NCBI GenBank assembly: GCA_016181005.1
Contig: JACPAE010000001.1
Span: 62,001-126,000 of the forward strand
DNA length: 64,000 nt
Direction: 5' to 3'
DNA from: Candidatus Aenigmatarchaeota archaeon
GTDB lineage: Archaea > Aenigmatarchaeota > Aenigmatarchaeia > CG10238-14 > SCSR01
Part shown: positions 1 through 7,816 of the stretch, piece by piece
How positions within the stretch are numbered: the stretch's first letter is position 1
How the letters are laid out: the number at the start of each line of letters is the position of its first letter
Program-made: the position numbers and the translations under genes
Notes under the pieces: generated by a model
What the model was told of the DNA's origin: nothing
What the model saw: only the letters and a program-made list of their open reading frames with translations
Databases searched by the model: none

Positions 1-246
1 CCTGTTGGGTCAATTTTGGCAAAAGCAAAAGCATCAAAGGACGTTGGCGCGACGACATTCTTAGTGCCTAAAGGCCAAGGCACTCAGACGACGTACAAGC
101 CCGAGAAAACATGCGAGAAGATAGGCCCTGTGACATTCTGCCAGACGGAATACAAGGCTGAAAAGGTGGATATTTCCAAAGACGCTGAACTGGAGGTTAT
201 AGAAGTAGCCACTATTCAGGATGCCCTTCCCTACTTCATCAAATGA
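1..246 (+). CDS. C-terminal end of archaeal Lon-like (S16-type) serine protease
   Basis: The reading frame is open from the first base and stops at 244-246, so this is the 3' end of a gene that starts outside the window. The first residues read PVGSILAKAKASKDVGATTF, which resembles the end of the Lon-type proteolytic domain (PVGGI..K...A...GA). It is followed by a short tail ending in IDVVEVA-like and DALPYF segments. This fits the archaeal stand-alone Lon-like protease family (COG1750). The catalytic Ser-Lys dyad would lie upstream or at the window edge, so activity cannot be judged. A downstream in-frame TTG is not the real start. Confidence 0.7.
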   Translation, partial: PVGSILAKAKASKDVGATTFLVPKGQGTQTTYKPEKTCEKIGPVTFCQTEYKAEKVDISKDAELEVIEVATIQDALPYFIK

Positions 247-284
247 ACCAATAGTATAAAATATTTCGATTTCCAATCAAGTTT

Positions 285-866
285 ATGGAAGTGTTCTCGA
301 AGGAGGAGATCAGGGACATAGTAGCATCTGTCATTGCCCTCATCATCATTTTTGCATGGCAGCCTTTCCCTGGCTTCGGGTTCAGCCCCGAGTCCCTGCC
401 TTATTTTGTCGCCGTTGTAATCGTCGCGTTCTTGTTCCATGAGATGGCGCACAAATTCATGGCGCAAAAATTCGGACTAGCCGCCCATTACAGGATGTGG
501 CCTACGGGCATTTTGTTTGGTATGATATTCATGGTTGTCGGATTGAAGTTTGTCGCGCCGGGTGCGGTGGAAGTCCGGCCTTACAAATTCGGCAGGTGGG
601 GGTACAGGAGGATGAATGTGCAGAGCACTGAAATGGGAATAGTTGCGACCATGGGGCCTTTGACAAACATTGCATTTGCAATGATATTCTCCCTTTTCCA
701 GGGGACGTTGTTCTACTATCTCACGTTGATAAACGCCTGGCTTGCGCTTGTGAACCTCTTGCCTATACCTCCGCTTGACGGAAGCAAGATAGTCATCTGG
801 AAGCCATGGATCTGGGGAATGATGATAGCGACTGCATTAATACTTGTGGCCCTATTTGCATTTTAA
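285..866 (+). CDS. M50 family (site-2-protease-like) membrane zinc metalloprotease
   Basis: A 193-residue polytopic membrane protein. A zinc site HEMAH at residues 52-56 follows the first membrane helix, and PIPPLDG near residue 160 is the second conserved motif that supplies the third ligand. This layout is typical of compact archaeal M50 proteases without PDZ or CBS domains. They cut substrates within the membrane, often anti-sigma-like or signal-peptide remnants; the substrate here is unknown. It starts 38 bases after the Lon-like gene, and EndoQ begins 6 bases downstream, so the three may be cotranscribed. A second, PDZ-containing M50 protease is encoded at 47616-48773. Confidence 0.85.
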   Translation: MEVFSKEEIRDIVASVIALIIIFAWQPFPGFGFSPESLPYFVAVVIVAFLFHEMAHKFMAQKFGLAAHYRMWPTGILFGMIFMVVGLKFVAPGAVEVRPYKFGRWGYRRMNVQSTEMGIVATMGPLTNIAFAMIFSLFQGTLFYYLTLINAWLALVNLLPIPPLDGSKIVIWKPWIWGMMIATALILVALFAF

Positions 867-872
867 GATATC

Positions 873-2141
873 ATGAGATACATTGCAGACTTTCACTTGC
901 ATTCTAGGTATTCCAGAGCGACAAGCAGAGACTTGAATTTGGAAACCCTAAGCGTAGGCGCAAAGATAAAGGGTCTTAATGTCTTGTCAAGCGGTGATTT
1001 CACTCACCCTACTTGGCTTGAGGAGTTGAAAGAAAAATTAGAGCCTGCTGATGACACAGGAATTTTTGCCTTTAATGGAATAAATTTCGTGCTGACAGCT
1101 GAGGTTGCCACTGTATTTAGTTTTGAGGGAAAGACACGGCACATTCACCACAACATCCATGCAAGGTCTTTTGAAGTTGTTGACCAAATTAACGAGGCTC
1201 TGAAGAAGTTTGGTGATTTGAAATCCGACGGCAGGCCTATCCTGAATGTTTCTGCGCCTGAACTTGTTGAAGCTTTTATGCAAGTGGATAAGCACACGCT
1301 GATTTATCCTAACCATGCATGGACACCCTGGAGATCTGTGTTTGGTGCGATCGGCGGTTTTGACTCTTTGGAGGAATGCTACCAAGACCAAGCAAACCAT
1401 ATTTTTGCATTGGAGACTGGCTTAAGCAGCGACCCTCCGATGAACTGGCGTTTGTCAAAACTTGATAATATAACCTTGCTTTCAAACAGTGATGCACATT
1501 CTCCACATCCTTGGAGGCTGGGAAGAGAGGCTAATGTTTTCGAATTCAAAGAATTGACTTATGAGGAAATTTATGACGCGATAAAGAGAAGGGATAAGAA
1601 GAGGTTTTTATCAACCATTGAAGTCAGCCCCAGTTACGGAAAATATCATATAACAGGGCACAGAAACTGCAATGTAAGCATGCACCCGAGGGACGCAAAA
1701 AAACTGAACAACAAATGTCCGAGATGCGGAAAGAAGATGACTATTGGAGTTTTGCAGCGAGTTGAAGAACTGGCTGACAGGCCGGAAGGTTTCATTCTGG
1801 ACACAATTAAATTCAAGACATTATTGCCTTTATATGAGATAATATCTTTTGTCATGGGTGTCAACCAACTTTACTCAAGAAAAGTGATTGAAGAACAAAA
1901 TCGTTTGATAGGTAGGTTTGGAAATGAGATGGATGTGCTGATGAATGCTGGCAGAGAAGAGCTTGCGAAAGTTACCAGTGAGAAGATAGCGGATGCTATA
2001 ATCAAGGTTCGGGAAGGGAACGTGAAGTTTGAAGACGGATATGATGGTGTTTACGGCAAGCCTGTCTTTGACGACAGAATGCAAATCAGGAAGACGTATG
2101 TGGATCAGAAAAGCATAGCAGACTTTAGCCGAAAGGGTTGA
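873..2141 (+). CDS. endoQ: Endonuclease Q (PHP-domain DNA repair nuclease with zinc ribbon)
   Basis: The 422-residue protein has PHP metal-binding motifs: ADFHLHSRYSRA at the N-terminus, GDFTHP, HIHHN, and SNSDAHSPHPWRLGREANVF near residue 210. A zinc-binding segment CPRCGKKM lies near residue 285. Length and order match the archaeal EndoQ/COG1379 family. Known members cut DNA 5' of uracil, hypoxanthine, xanthine and abasic sites and so start repair of deaminated bases. The ATG lies 6 bases after the M50 gene. The 3' end overlaps the convergent VTT-like membrane gene by 17 bases. Confidence 0.9.
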   Translation: MRYIADFHLHSRYSRATSRDLNLETLSVGAKIKGLNVLSSGDFTHPTWLEELKEKLEPADDTGIFAFNGINFVLTAEVATVFSFEGKTRHIHHNIHARSFEVVDQINEALKKFGDLKSDGRPILNVSAPELVEAFMQVDKHTLIYPNHAWTPWRSVFGAIGGFDSLEECYQDQANHIFALETGLSSDPPMNWRLSKLDNITLLSNSDAHSPHPWRLGREANVFEFKELTYEEIYDAIKRRDKKRFLSTIEVSPSYGKYHITGHRNCNVSMHPRDAKKLNNKCPRCGKKMTIGVLQRVEELADRPEGFILDTIKFKTLLPLYEIISFVMGVNQLYSRKVIEEQNRLIGRFGNEMDVLMNAGREELAKVTSEKIADAIIKVREGNVKFEDGYDGVYGKPVFDDRMQIRKTYVDQKSIADFSRKG

Positions 2142-2751
2142 GGTTTAGCAGGACTTGGCTGAAGACGTCGCCGTATATTTGGAAAATTATTAGAACTGCC
2201 GAGAATCTGATAGTTGTAGCAAGCAGGGCCGCTATGGCAAAATTTTTATAGTTTGATTTGTAGGCGCCGAAAACAAACGGGAAGATATTTGGGAGTGGCA
2301 AAAGATGCGTTATGAATGTTATAGGTGCGCTGAAAAAATCCATCCTTTCGCTGTAACTAAAGGGCCTTCCTGTTAATTTCTCTATCAGCCGAGGGCCGAA
2401 CATATAGCCCAACATGTAACTAAGGCTTGACGTGACGAAGGTTGTCGCAGTTATAGTGAGGACTATAAGAATCGGGTTTATTCCGTTGTTAAAGACATAA
2501 ATGGCGTAAGGCTCGACTGGAAGGTTGGGTACGAAAGGTATGTTTGCAAAAGCCACGAAAGCTGCAAGGCCTTTGAGAGTCCCGGTTAGAACTTCTTCCT
2601 TGAAGAAAGAGTAAAGGGGAAGATTTGGCGCTACTTGATCCGCCAGAAAGTCCAGAATGTCCTGCTTAATTTGCTGTGGAGCTAACAGTTGTGCAAGAAT
2701 GATAGCTGCTATAATTAGCGAAATTATGAAAAGCATTTTTACCGGGTTCAC
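2125..2751 (-). CDS. VTT/DedA-like integral membrane protein
   Basis: A 208-residue hydrophobic protein with about five membrane segments. The central part (PFVPNLPVEPYAIYVFNNG ... SLSYMLGYMFGPRL) and the amphipathic stretch with FITHLLPLPNIFPFVFGA resemble the SNARE-associated/VTT (DedA, TVP38) fold, whose members act in lipid or ion transport. The family assignment is by pattern and the substrate is unknown. It is transcribed toward EndoQ, and the two 3' ends overlap by 17 bases. Its start lies 34 bases from the oppositely oriented tRNA-Val gene. Confidence 0.6.
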   Translation of the reverse strand: MNPVKMLFIISLIIAAIILAQLLAPQQIKQDILDFLADQVAPNLPLYSFFKEEVLTGTLKGLAAFVAFANIPFVPNLPVEPYAIYVFNNGINPILIVLTITATTFVTSSLSYMLGYMFGPRLIEKLTGRPFSYSERMDFFSAPITFITHLLPLPNIFPFVFGAYKSNYKNFAIAALLATTIRFSAVLIIFQIYGDVFSQVLLNLNPFG

Positions 2752-2785
2752 ATTAATAAATTTAGATTGAATGAATAAATCATAA

Positions 2786-2856
2786 GGGTTTGTAGTCTAG
2801 TGGCAGGACGGCGCGTTCACGTCGCGCAGACTGTGGTTCGATTCCGCACAGACCCA
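2786..2856 (+). tRNA. tRNA-Val (CAC), no intron
   Basis: The 71-nt cloverleaf is complete. Acceptor GGGTTTG pairs with CAGACCC, D stem GTCT with GGAC, anticodon stem GCGCG with CGCGC around loop TTCACGT (anticodon CAC). T arm TGTGG-TTCGATT-CCGCA has one G-U pair. The discriminator is A and no CCA is encoded. Position 37 is G. The convergent lipoprotein gene ends one base beyond the tRNA 3' end. Confidence 0.92.
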
Positions 2857-2857
2857 C

Positions 2858-3754
2858 TTAAGACAAGGCTTTGTTGACTGTTACCTGTGTGGTGCTCTCT
2901 ACGAAGTAGCCATAGTCTGCAGTCAATGTCACAGGCTTGTCCTTGAAATTTCCTATGTTTGACACATCCAAATCGCATGTTATTACAGTGCTCTTGCCGC
3001 CTGCAAGCCTGATCGTATCGGTAGAAGTGAATGTTCCGCCGGCTGCTGGCACACTGCGGCATGCTGTCACTCCTGTAATTGTCAGCGTGTGTATCTTGTC
3101 GAGATTCGCAGAAGCTACATTATTAACAAACACTCTCCCGCCTCCTATGTTCTGGATTTCAAACTGCACTCTTGCAAGAGTGCTGCCAGATGATATCACC
3201 GGAGTCTGCGCCCTAACAGTAACCAAGAGCGGACCAGATGTTGATTTTGAAGTTACTACTCCGCTCTGCGCATTTGGATTTATTCTCAAATAATCTGAGG
3301 TCACAAATCTCAGCAGGCTGTCTGAGACAGTCGTATAGCCGTAGGAAACCCTTGCGGAGGCGTCATAAACTATGTCGTTGTTCTTTGCTGGGGGAGTTCG
3401 CACTATCCATTCGTTGGAAGCTTCTTCGCCGACAAAACCGGTTGGCTGATCGGCTGGTTCCAAAGCCCACGGACCAATAACGCAATTGCCTGAAGGCTGG
3501 CATACCCATTCCGTAGACAGGCCGAACAACTCCGCGTTTACGTTGCTCGCCGTCTTCTCGCCAACATTTTGGATAGTCAGCAAAAATAAAATGTCTGTGG
3601 CCCCTTCGACATCCGACCTTTCAGGAGCAAAGCTTTTTATGATCACACCTGTTCCGGTAGGTGCTGTTGGCTGGGTTGCACATCCTGCAAGAAAAACTAT
3701 AGAAATAACCGAAAGCAACAACAACTCTTTCCTAAGGCTCATCCTATATCCCAC
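2858..3754 (-). CDS. Secreted lipoprotein-like protein with CARDB/Ig-like repeats
   Basis: The N-terminus has basic residues, a hydrophobic stretch and LAGC at a lipobox position (residues 22-25 of the 298-residue reading), so it is probably exported and lipid-anchored. An internal methionine (MSLRKELL) 4 residues in is an alternative start. The mature part has two beta-rich segments of the CARDB/APHP type (LFLLTIQNVGEKTASNV; VQFEIQNIGGGRVFVN). Similar phrasing occurs in the anchored proteins at 3792-4832 and 5635-6774, suggesting a set of related surface proteins. No enzymatic motif is visible. Confidence 0.6.
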   Translation of the reverse strand: MGYRMSLRKELLLLSVISIVFLAGCATQPTAPTGTGVIIKSFAPERSDVEGATDILFLLTIQNVGEKTASNVNAELFGLSTEWVCQPSGNCVIGPWALEPADQPTGFVGEEASNEWIVRTPPAKNNDIVYDASARVSYGYTTVSDSLLRFVTSDYLRINPNAQSGVVTSKSTSGPLLVTVRAQTPVISSGSTLARVQFEIQNIGGGRVFVNNVASANLDKIHTLTITGVTACRSVPAAGGTFTSTDTIRLAGGKSTVITCDLDVSNIGNFKDKPVTLTADYGYFVESTTQVTVNKALS

Positions 3755-3791
3755 TTAATATAATTTGCTTATAAACAATTTAAATATGTTC

Positions 3792-4832
3792 TCACTTGGG
3801 CGAAGGCTGGACTACAAACTCCTGCGTCATTATATACTCGTACTGGTAGGCGAATGCAGCCGATATCGTGGCCGTGTACTCGGGCAGTTTTTGGTTTGGT
3901 GTGAACGTGCAGAGGAGTGAATTGAACGGTATGACAACCGGCTTCTTGGACACAAGATTGTAGCCCTGGGTGTTTGGTACCTCGTATTTGGAGCCTCCTG
4001 GCAGCGTCAGCGAAAACGAGCTAGCGGCTGTCTTGCCAAAATCGCACAGCCCTGAAGTATCCAAGCCTGTCAGCTTTACTGTGACATTTCCGTCAGTCAA
4101 ATTGATGTCCTTCAGCTTTCCTTGAACAGCTCCTACTTGGTTGAACTTGAACTTGGTAATGAACGGGAATGCATTGTCCCCGCTTATGCCCCAGTACTGC
4201 TTGATGGTCTCATCGCCGACCGTGAGCGTCCTCTCGATTGCGGGCTCTATCTCGACCGCAACAGGCCCTATTGAGGGCGTGCTTTGCCTTAGCTGGGAGG
4301 ACGGCTGCTTCTTTGTCGTGCCGTCGATTACAGGGATGTTGAAATCCCTAGTGCCGAAATAAAGATACTTTACGCCGTAGCTTATTGTGTATGGCGTGGG
4401 TGACTTGATGTCTTTCGGAGCCACTAAAGTTATTGACACTTCCCTGCTGTCAAGCGAAGTAAGGGAATTGCTGCCTGAGTAAATGCACCTTGCACCTGCC
4501 TGCTCCCCCAAGCCACAGTTCAATTTCAATCTTGAACCTTCTGCATCTATGCTGAAGCCCGACAAGTCGAAAAAGTCTATCTCCAGATATGGAATGTCTT
4601 GGTCGCCGTTGTTGTGGACCTCGAACTGGATGGTAGTTTTCACTGGATCGGAATCTGTAGAAGTATATGGCGCCTTGGCTGAAACAAATATCTTCTCTAT
4701 CGTCACAACTTCATTCTTATATTTCAACGGCCCTTTGCTTGTATTTTTGAAATTCGGCGATATCAAAAGGAACAGCACTATTGCAGCCGCTATAGCAACA
4801 AGTATGATTAATGCCGCCTGTCCTTTGCGCAT
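3792..4832 (-). CDS. Class III signal-peptide (pilin-like) surface protein
   Basis: The protein starts MRKGQAALIILVAIAAAIV: a basic K-G processing site followed by Q-A and one hydrophobic helix, the signature of archaeal class III signal peptides cleaved by prepilin peptidase. The 346-residue ectodomain is beta-rich and holds two CARDB-like segments (IQFEVHNNGDQDIPYLEIDFFDL; a GGSKYEVPN region) with paired cysteines. It is probably a pilin-like or surface-anchored protein. It is divergent from the DUF63 gene with a 32-base gap. Confidence 0.6.
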   Translation of the reverse strand: MRKGQAALIILVAIAAAIVLFLLISPNFKNTSKGPLKYKNEVVTIEKIFVSAKAPYTSTDSDPVKTTIQFEVHNNGDQDIPYLEIDFFDLSGFSIDAEGSRLKLNCGLGEQAGARCIYSGSNSLTSLDSREVSITLVAPKDIKSPTPYTISYGVKYLYFGTRDFNIPVIDGTTKKQPSSQLRQSTPSIGPVAVEIEPAIERTLTVGDETIKQYWGISGDNAFPFITKFKFNQVGAVQGKLKDINLTDGNVTVKLTGLDTSGLCDFGKTAASSFSLTLPGGSKYEVPNTQGYNLVSKKPVVIPFNSLLCTFTPNQKLPEYTATISAAFAYQYEYIMTQEFVVQPSPK

Positions 4833-4864
4833 AAATAAATTTAGCCTGCAAAGCTATTATTGTT

Positions 4865-5638
4865 ATGAGCCTGATTGACCTGGTGAGGACCTACTATATA
4901 GACCCGATAATTCTCGGCGAGGGCTACAATCCAGTCAACACGCTGACGTATGCGTTGCTGGCAGTGCTTGCGGTTTACTTCACCTACAAGTATGTTGAAA
5001 GAATCAAGCTGAAGATCGATAGGAAGTTTGTAATCGGCGTTATGCCTTTGGTCTTTTTCGGAATCTTGGTAAGGCTGTTTGAGGAAGCCGGGGTTTACAG
5101 CTCATACTTCCTTGTAACGCCAATGATTTGGATAGAGATTTTTGCCCTTGCCTTTGTTTTATTCCTAGCATCAAGAGCGGTGGAGAAGAGATTCAAGACG
5201 CCGTACTACAAAACTCTCTTCGTTTCTGGGCTGGTGCTGTCGATGGCACCTCTGCTGATTCTGCTGCCAAGGATTGTCCAAGTTACTGGAATGGCAATAA
5301 CTTTGGGTTTGCTGCTGCCCATCGCTGCGGCTCTTTACCTGATTAGATGGAAGGTGGAAAACAAGTTTGTGACTCTGGCGCATGCATTTGACGCGACCGC
5401 GACATTTACGGCAATCCAGTTTTTCGGATTCAGGGAAATGCACGTGGTTCCTCGCCTGCTCATAAGCTATTTCTCTCCTATATCGTTTATTGTTGTGAAA
5501 CTGGCTGTAGTTGTTGCCGTGCTGATTCTTATCGACAAATATTCTGAAGACAAAAACTTTAACAATTTCTTGAAGTTCGCCATAGCTGTTATCGGGTTTG
5601 CGCCTGCTGTCAGGGACTTGTTCCTTTTAGGGCTTTAG
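4865..5638 (+). CDS. DUF63 family integral membrane protein
   Basis: A 257-residue protein with about seven or eight hydrophobic helices. The opening IDPIILGEGYNPVNTLTYA, the motif LVRLFEEAG after a helix, and FDATATFTAIQFFG match the archaeal DUF63 family, whose function is unknown. The ATG is immediately preceded by an AT-rich tract. Its 3' end overlaps by 4 bases the convergent gene ending at 5635. Confidence 0.8.
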   Translation: MSLIDLVRTYYIDPIILGEGYNPVNTLTYALLAVLAVYFTYKYVERIKLKIDRKFVIGVMPLVFFGILVRLFEEAGVYSSYFLVTPMIWIEIFALAFVLFLASRAVEKRFKTPYYKTLFVSGLVLSMAPLLILLPRIVQVTGMAITLGLLLPIAAALYLIRWKVENKFVTLAHAFDATATFTAIQFFGFREMHVVPRLLISYFSPISFIVVKLAVVVAVLILIDKYSEDKNFNNFLKFAIAVIGFAPAVRDLFLLGL

Positions 5639-6774
5639 CGGTAGTAGTAGACTAGAAGTGTTGTGTCTTTGAGGTTTATCGACGACATTCTCTCGAACAT
5701 GAACGAAATTGTGTTCTGGTCGCTGAGAAAGAGTTTGTTGCCGAGTATGTCCCTGTCGATGGTCTGGTTGATCAAAGCCAGCGGCGGCCTGTCCATGTAT
5801 ACGGTCTGGCCGTTGATTTTAATTGACAAATCCTCCACAGGTGTTGAATAACCACCGACCCTAGTCTGCAGCTGGAAATGGTGGAAGTTGTCGATTTCGC
5901 TCCTGCCTAGTCCAAAAGTCTTTTGCTGCTCGAGTATGTCAATAAAGTTTATGCCGAAATCAAGGCTTTCTATCTTGTAGACTGCCCTTGACCAGAACTG
6001 CCAGAAAGGCGGGCCTTCCGTTCTTACGCCTATCACGTTTGTCGTGTTCAGCATGTCCCTTGTTATAGGTATTGTTACTTCCCCCACACCTACCTTCTGA
6101 TTGAAGACCTGGGCTCCGTTAAATTCCACCACCAGGTTGCCGTTCTGGTTTGACTCAACTATGACAATTTTCAAGTATGCGTCGGTTGTAATTGCTGCCC
6201 TCTCATCCGGCAGAGTTGCCGAGAAGGCTTCCTTGGTTTCGACGAAAAGGCCTTTGTTGACCTCAAGGCTCCCCCTGCTCAGCAGTGTGTCAGAGCTTCT
6301 GTTGTAACGGACATCGAAATCTCCGAGAGGAATTGGACGATAGTCTAGCCTCTGCACAGGGGAGCTAACAACGTTTATTGTGAGCGACATTGCAGAGCTG
6401 CCGCCGGCAGTCTCGACCTTGATGCTTCCAGTATAGGCTCGAATGCTTGCCGAGCTTGGCACGTCTATCCTTGCCCGGACAGTTGTAGAGTTGTCGACGT
6501 TAAAATTGTTGCTGTCGAAGCTTATCCAGTCCTTAATTTCGCCTGATGGCGTCAGTGTGACATTGGCCATGGGCCGTCCTTCTGCGCTGCGGATAGTAGC
6601 GGTGAAGGTATAAGAAACTCCTCTTGCCAGCGAAGTCTGGAGAGTGTTTGGCTCTATGAGCGGCTTGGAGATGGTTGTATTGAAGACGATGGTGATTATA
6701 AGAATAAAACCTACCGAACCCAGAATTATCCAGGCGAATTCGTCCATCACCATTCGCTGGCCTTTCTTCAACAT
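5635..6774 (-). CDS. Membrane-anchored secreted protein with beta-sandwich ectodomain
   Basis: The 379-residue protein has one hydrophobic helix at residues 14-31 (FAWIILGSVGFILIITIVFN) after a basic, K-G-Q-containing start, again like a class III signal or pilin leader. The ectodomain begins with a region resembling CARDB/alpha-galactosidase NEW-like folds (LARGVSYTFTATIRSAEGRP), followed by a long domain without recognised motifs. It is probably displayed outside the cell. Function is not recognised. Confidence 0.5.
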   Translation of the reverse strand: MLKKGQRMVMDEFAWIILGSVGFILIITIVFNTTISKPLIEPNTLQTSLARGVSYTFTATIRSAEGRPMANVTLTPSGEIKDWISFDSNNFNVDNSTTVRARIDVPSSASIRAYTGSIKVETAGGSSAMSLTINVVSSPVQRLDYRPIPLGDFDVRYNRSSDTLLSRGSLEVNKGLFVETKEAFSATLPDERAAITTDAYLKIVIVESNQNGNLVVEFNGAQVFNQKVGVGEVTIPITRDMLNTTNVIGVRTEGPPFWQFWSRAVYKIESLDFGINFIDILEQQKTFGLGRSEIDNFHHFQLQTRVGGYSTPVEDLSIKINGQTVYMDRPPLALINQTIDRDILGNKLFLSDQNTISFMFERMSSINLKDTTLLVYYYR

Positions 6775-6808
6775 ACTTAATTTCTATTTAGGAAACAAAC
6801 AATAAAAA

Positions 6809-7003
6809 TCACACATTTTGCTTCTGTTTCTTCAGTTTTGTGATGTAGCCCGCTATCACGTTCTCAAGTTTTTTGGACGTTATAGTGGCGAACTGGCTGA
6901 GAGTTTCCTTGTTCTTTGCAAAATCTGTTGTGAACTTGTCGCTGTGCTTGTCAAACAACTCGTGGCTCACATTCTTTACATAGGAAGTTTTTATTCGTCC
7001 CAT
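6809..7003 (-). CDS. rps17e: Small-subunit ribosomal protein S17e
   Basis: The 64-residue protein starts MGRIKTSYVKNVSHELFDKH and continues with FTTDFAKNKETL, matching archaeal S17e across its length. S17e is a short helical protein of the archaeal and eukaryotic 30S/40S subunit. It follows the tRNA-splicing endonuclease gene by 9 bases on the same strand, so the two are probably cotranscribed. Confidence 0.95.
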   Translation of the reverse strand: MGRIKTSYVKNVSHELFDKHSDKFTTDFAKNKETLSQFATITSKKLENVIAGYITKLKKQKQNV

Positions 7004-7012
7004 TAAATCGTC

Positions 7013-7579
7013 CTAAGGTGTGATCCTCTGTATTGTATAAAAAGTAACTCCAGCCTCTTTGTCCACCACAGCCCAAACCATGGTTGCCCTTATGTTATGT
7101 GCAAGTCTTACTGCTCTAGACATTTCTGGTAATGAAAATGCAGACTCTTCTGCAACAGCATGCACAACGAATTTCGTATGTTCATGGGCAGCTTTGGGAC
7201 CTCTTTTCAACTTAACGCCCCTCTCATAGACACGGAAATGGCAACCGAACTTGTACCCAGTTTTTACCAAATATCCACGCTCCCGCAAGTCACGGTAAAC
7301 AATATATTGCGGATGGAATTCGTGCACCTTCTCGCTTCCTATTCTCATCAAATCCTTGAAATCGAGTTTCTTGTTTTTTCCAGCATCCTTTACAGTGACT
7401 TTCAGCTTGCCTTTTTCGACAAGATAAACAGCCTCCACCAAGTCCATTTCAAGCCTGGTAGATTCCTCTTCTGGCAGGGGCTTTCCGTAACCGGCTTCAT
7501 CATAAAGCTCGACACTATCCTTTCCCCATATAATTACGCGCTCTTCTAAGAGCTCTCCTTCCCAAACTTTCTCTGCCAT
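7013..7579 (-). CDS. endA: tRNA-splicing endonuclease EndA, catalytic Lys replaced by Ala
   Basis: The 188-residue single-unit EndA has the N-terminal domain (LVEAVYLVEKGKL) and the C-terminal nuclease domain (YIVYRDLRERGYLVKTG). It cuts bulge-helix-bulge introns out of precursor tRNA. Against the Methanocaldococcus enzyme (Tyr115, His125, Lys156), Tyr118 (FRVYERG) and His134 (EHTKFVV) are conserved, but the position of Lys156 (AHSVRKK) reads Ala165 (AHNIRATM). The alignment is gap-free here by eye. The gene lies between S17e and the four-intron tRNA-Phe gene. A one-domain enzyme would act as an alpha4 or alpha2beta2 tetramer, and a second subunit could exist outside the window. Confidence 0.9.
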   Translation of the reverse strand: MAEKVWEGELLEERVIIWGKDSVELYDEAGYGKPLPEEESTRLEMDLVEAVYLVEKGKLKVTVKDAGKNKKLDFKDLMRIGSEKVHEFHPQYIVYRDLRERGYLVKTGYKFGCHFRVYERGVKLKRGPKAAHEHTKFVVHAVAEESAFSLPEMSRAVRLAHNIRATMVWAVVDKEAGVTFYTIQRITP

Positions 7580-7624
7580 AGTAACAAGTATTGTAAATGC
7601 GCCTTTAAAAGATTAAAAAAATAG

Positions 7625-7767
7625 TGGGACAGGAGAGATGAATTCGGTATTTTGTACCTTTGAACTCTCGACACACCGCTCTTCAGGCGGTTTAGAGCCT
7701 TTATGGTTGCTCTCCTTAACCTCATCAGATCGGGCTGAGCTTACAGTAAATTAATTATTACTGTCCC
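7625..7767 (-). tRNA. tRNA-Phe (GAA) interrupted by four BHB introns
   Basis: The 143-nt gene yields a 74-nt tRNA after removal of introns 7741-7758 (between nt 9 and 10), 7716-7730 (18/19), 7692-7707 (26/27) and 7640-7659 (58/59). Mature parts: acceptor GGGACAG/CTGTCCC, TA, D stem GCTC/GAGC with loop AGCCCGGGA, anticodon stem ACCGC/GCGGT with loop CTGAAGA (GAA), variable GTGTC, T arm GAGAG-TTCAAAT-CTCTC, discriminator A. Each junction forms a bulge-helix-bulge with 4-bp central helix and 3-nt bulges: ACAG/CTGT with TAA and AAG; AGCC/GGTT with CGA and AAG; AGAG/CTCT with CAA and AAA; GTTC/GAAT with AAA and TCA. Every cut falls after the second bulge base. G18-G19, the G15-C48 pair and T54-T55-C56 are all restored. 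The usual 37/38 site has no intron. A copy of GGGACAG sits in the leader at 7773-7779. Confidence 0.9.
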
Positions 7768-7816
7768 AGTCTCTGTCCCTAGTTCAACGATAGTATTTCT
7801 ACTGTTTTAAATTTTA

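Noticed and set aside
7620-7790. tRNA-Ser/Leu-type reading of the tRNA-Phe locus with a long variable arm
   Set aside because: The GAA anticodon arm with intact 5-bp stem and the four BHB junctions explain all extra bases; the class II reading leaves D and T arms unpaired.
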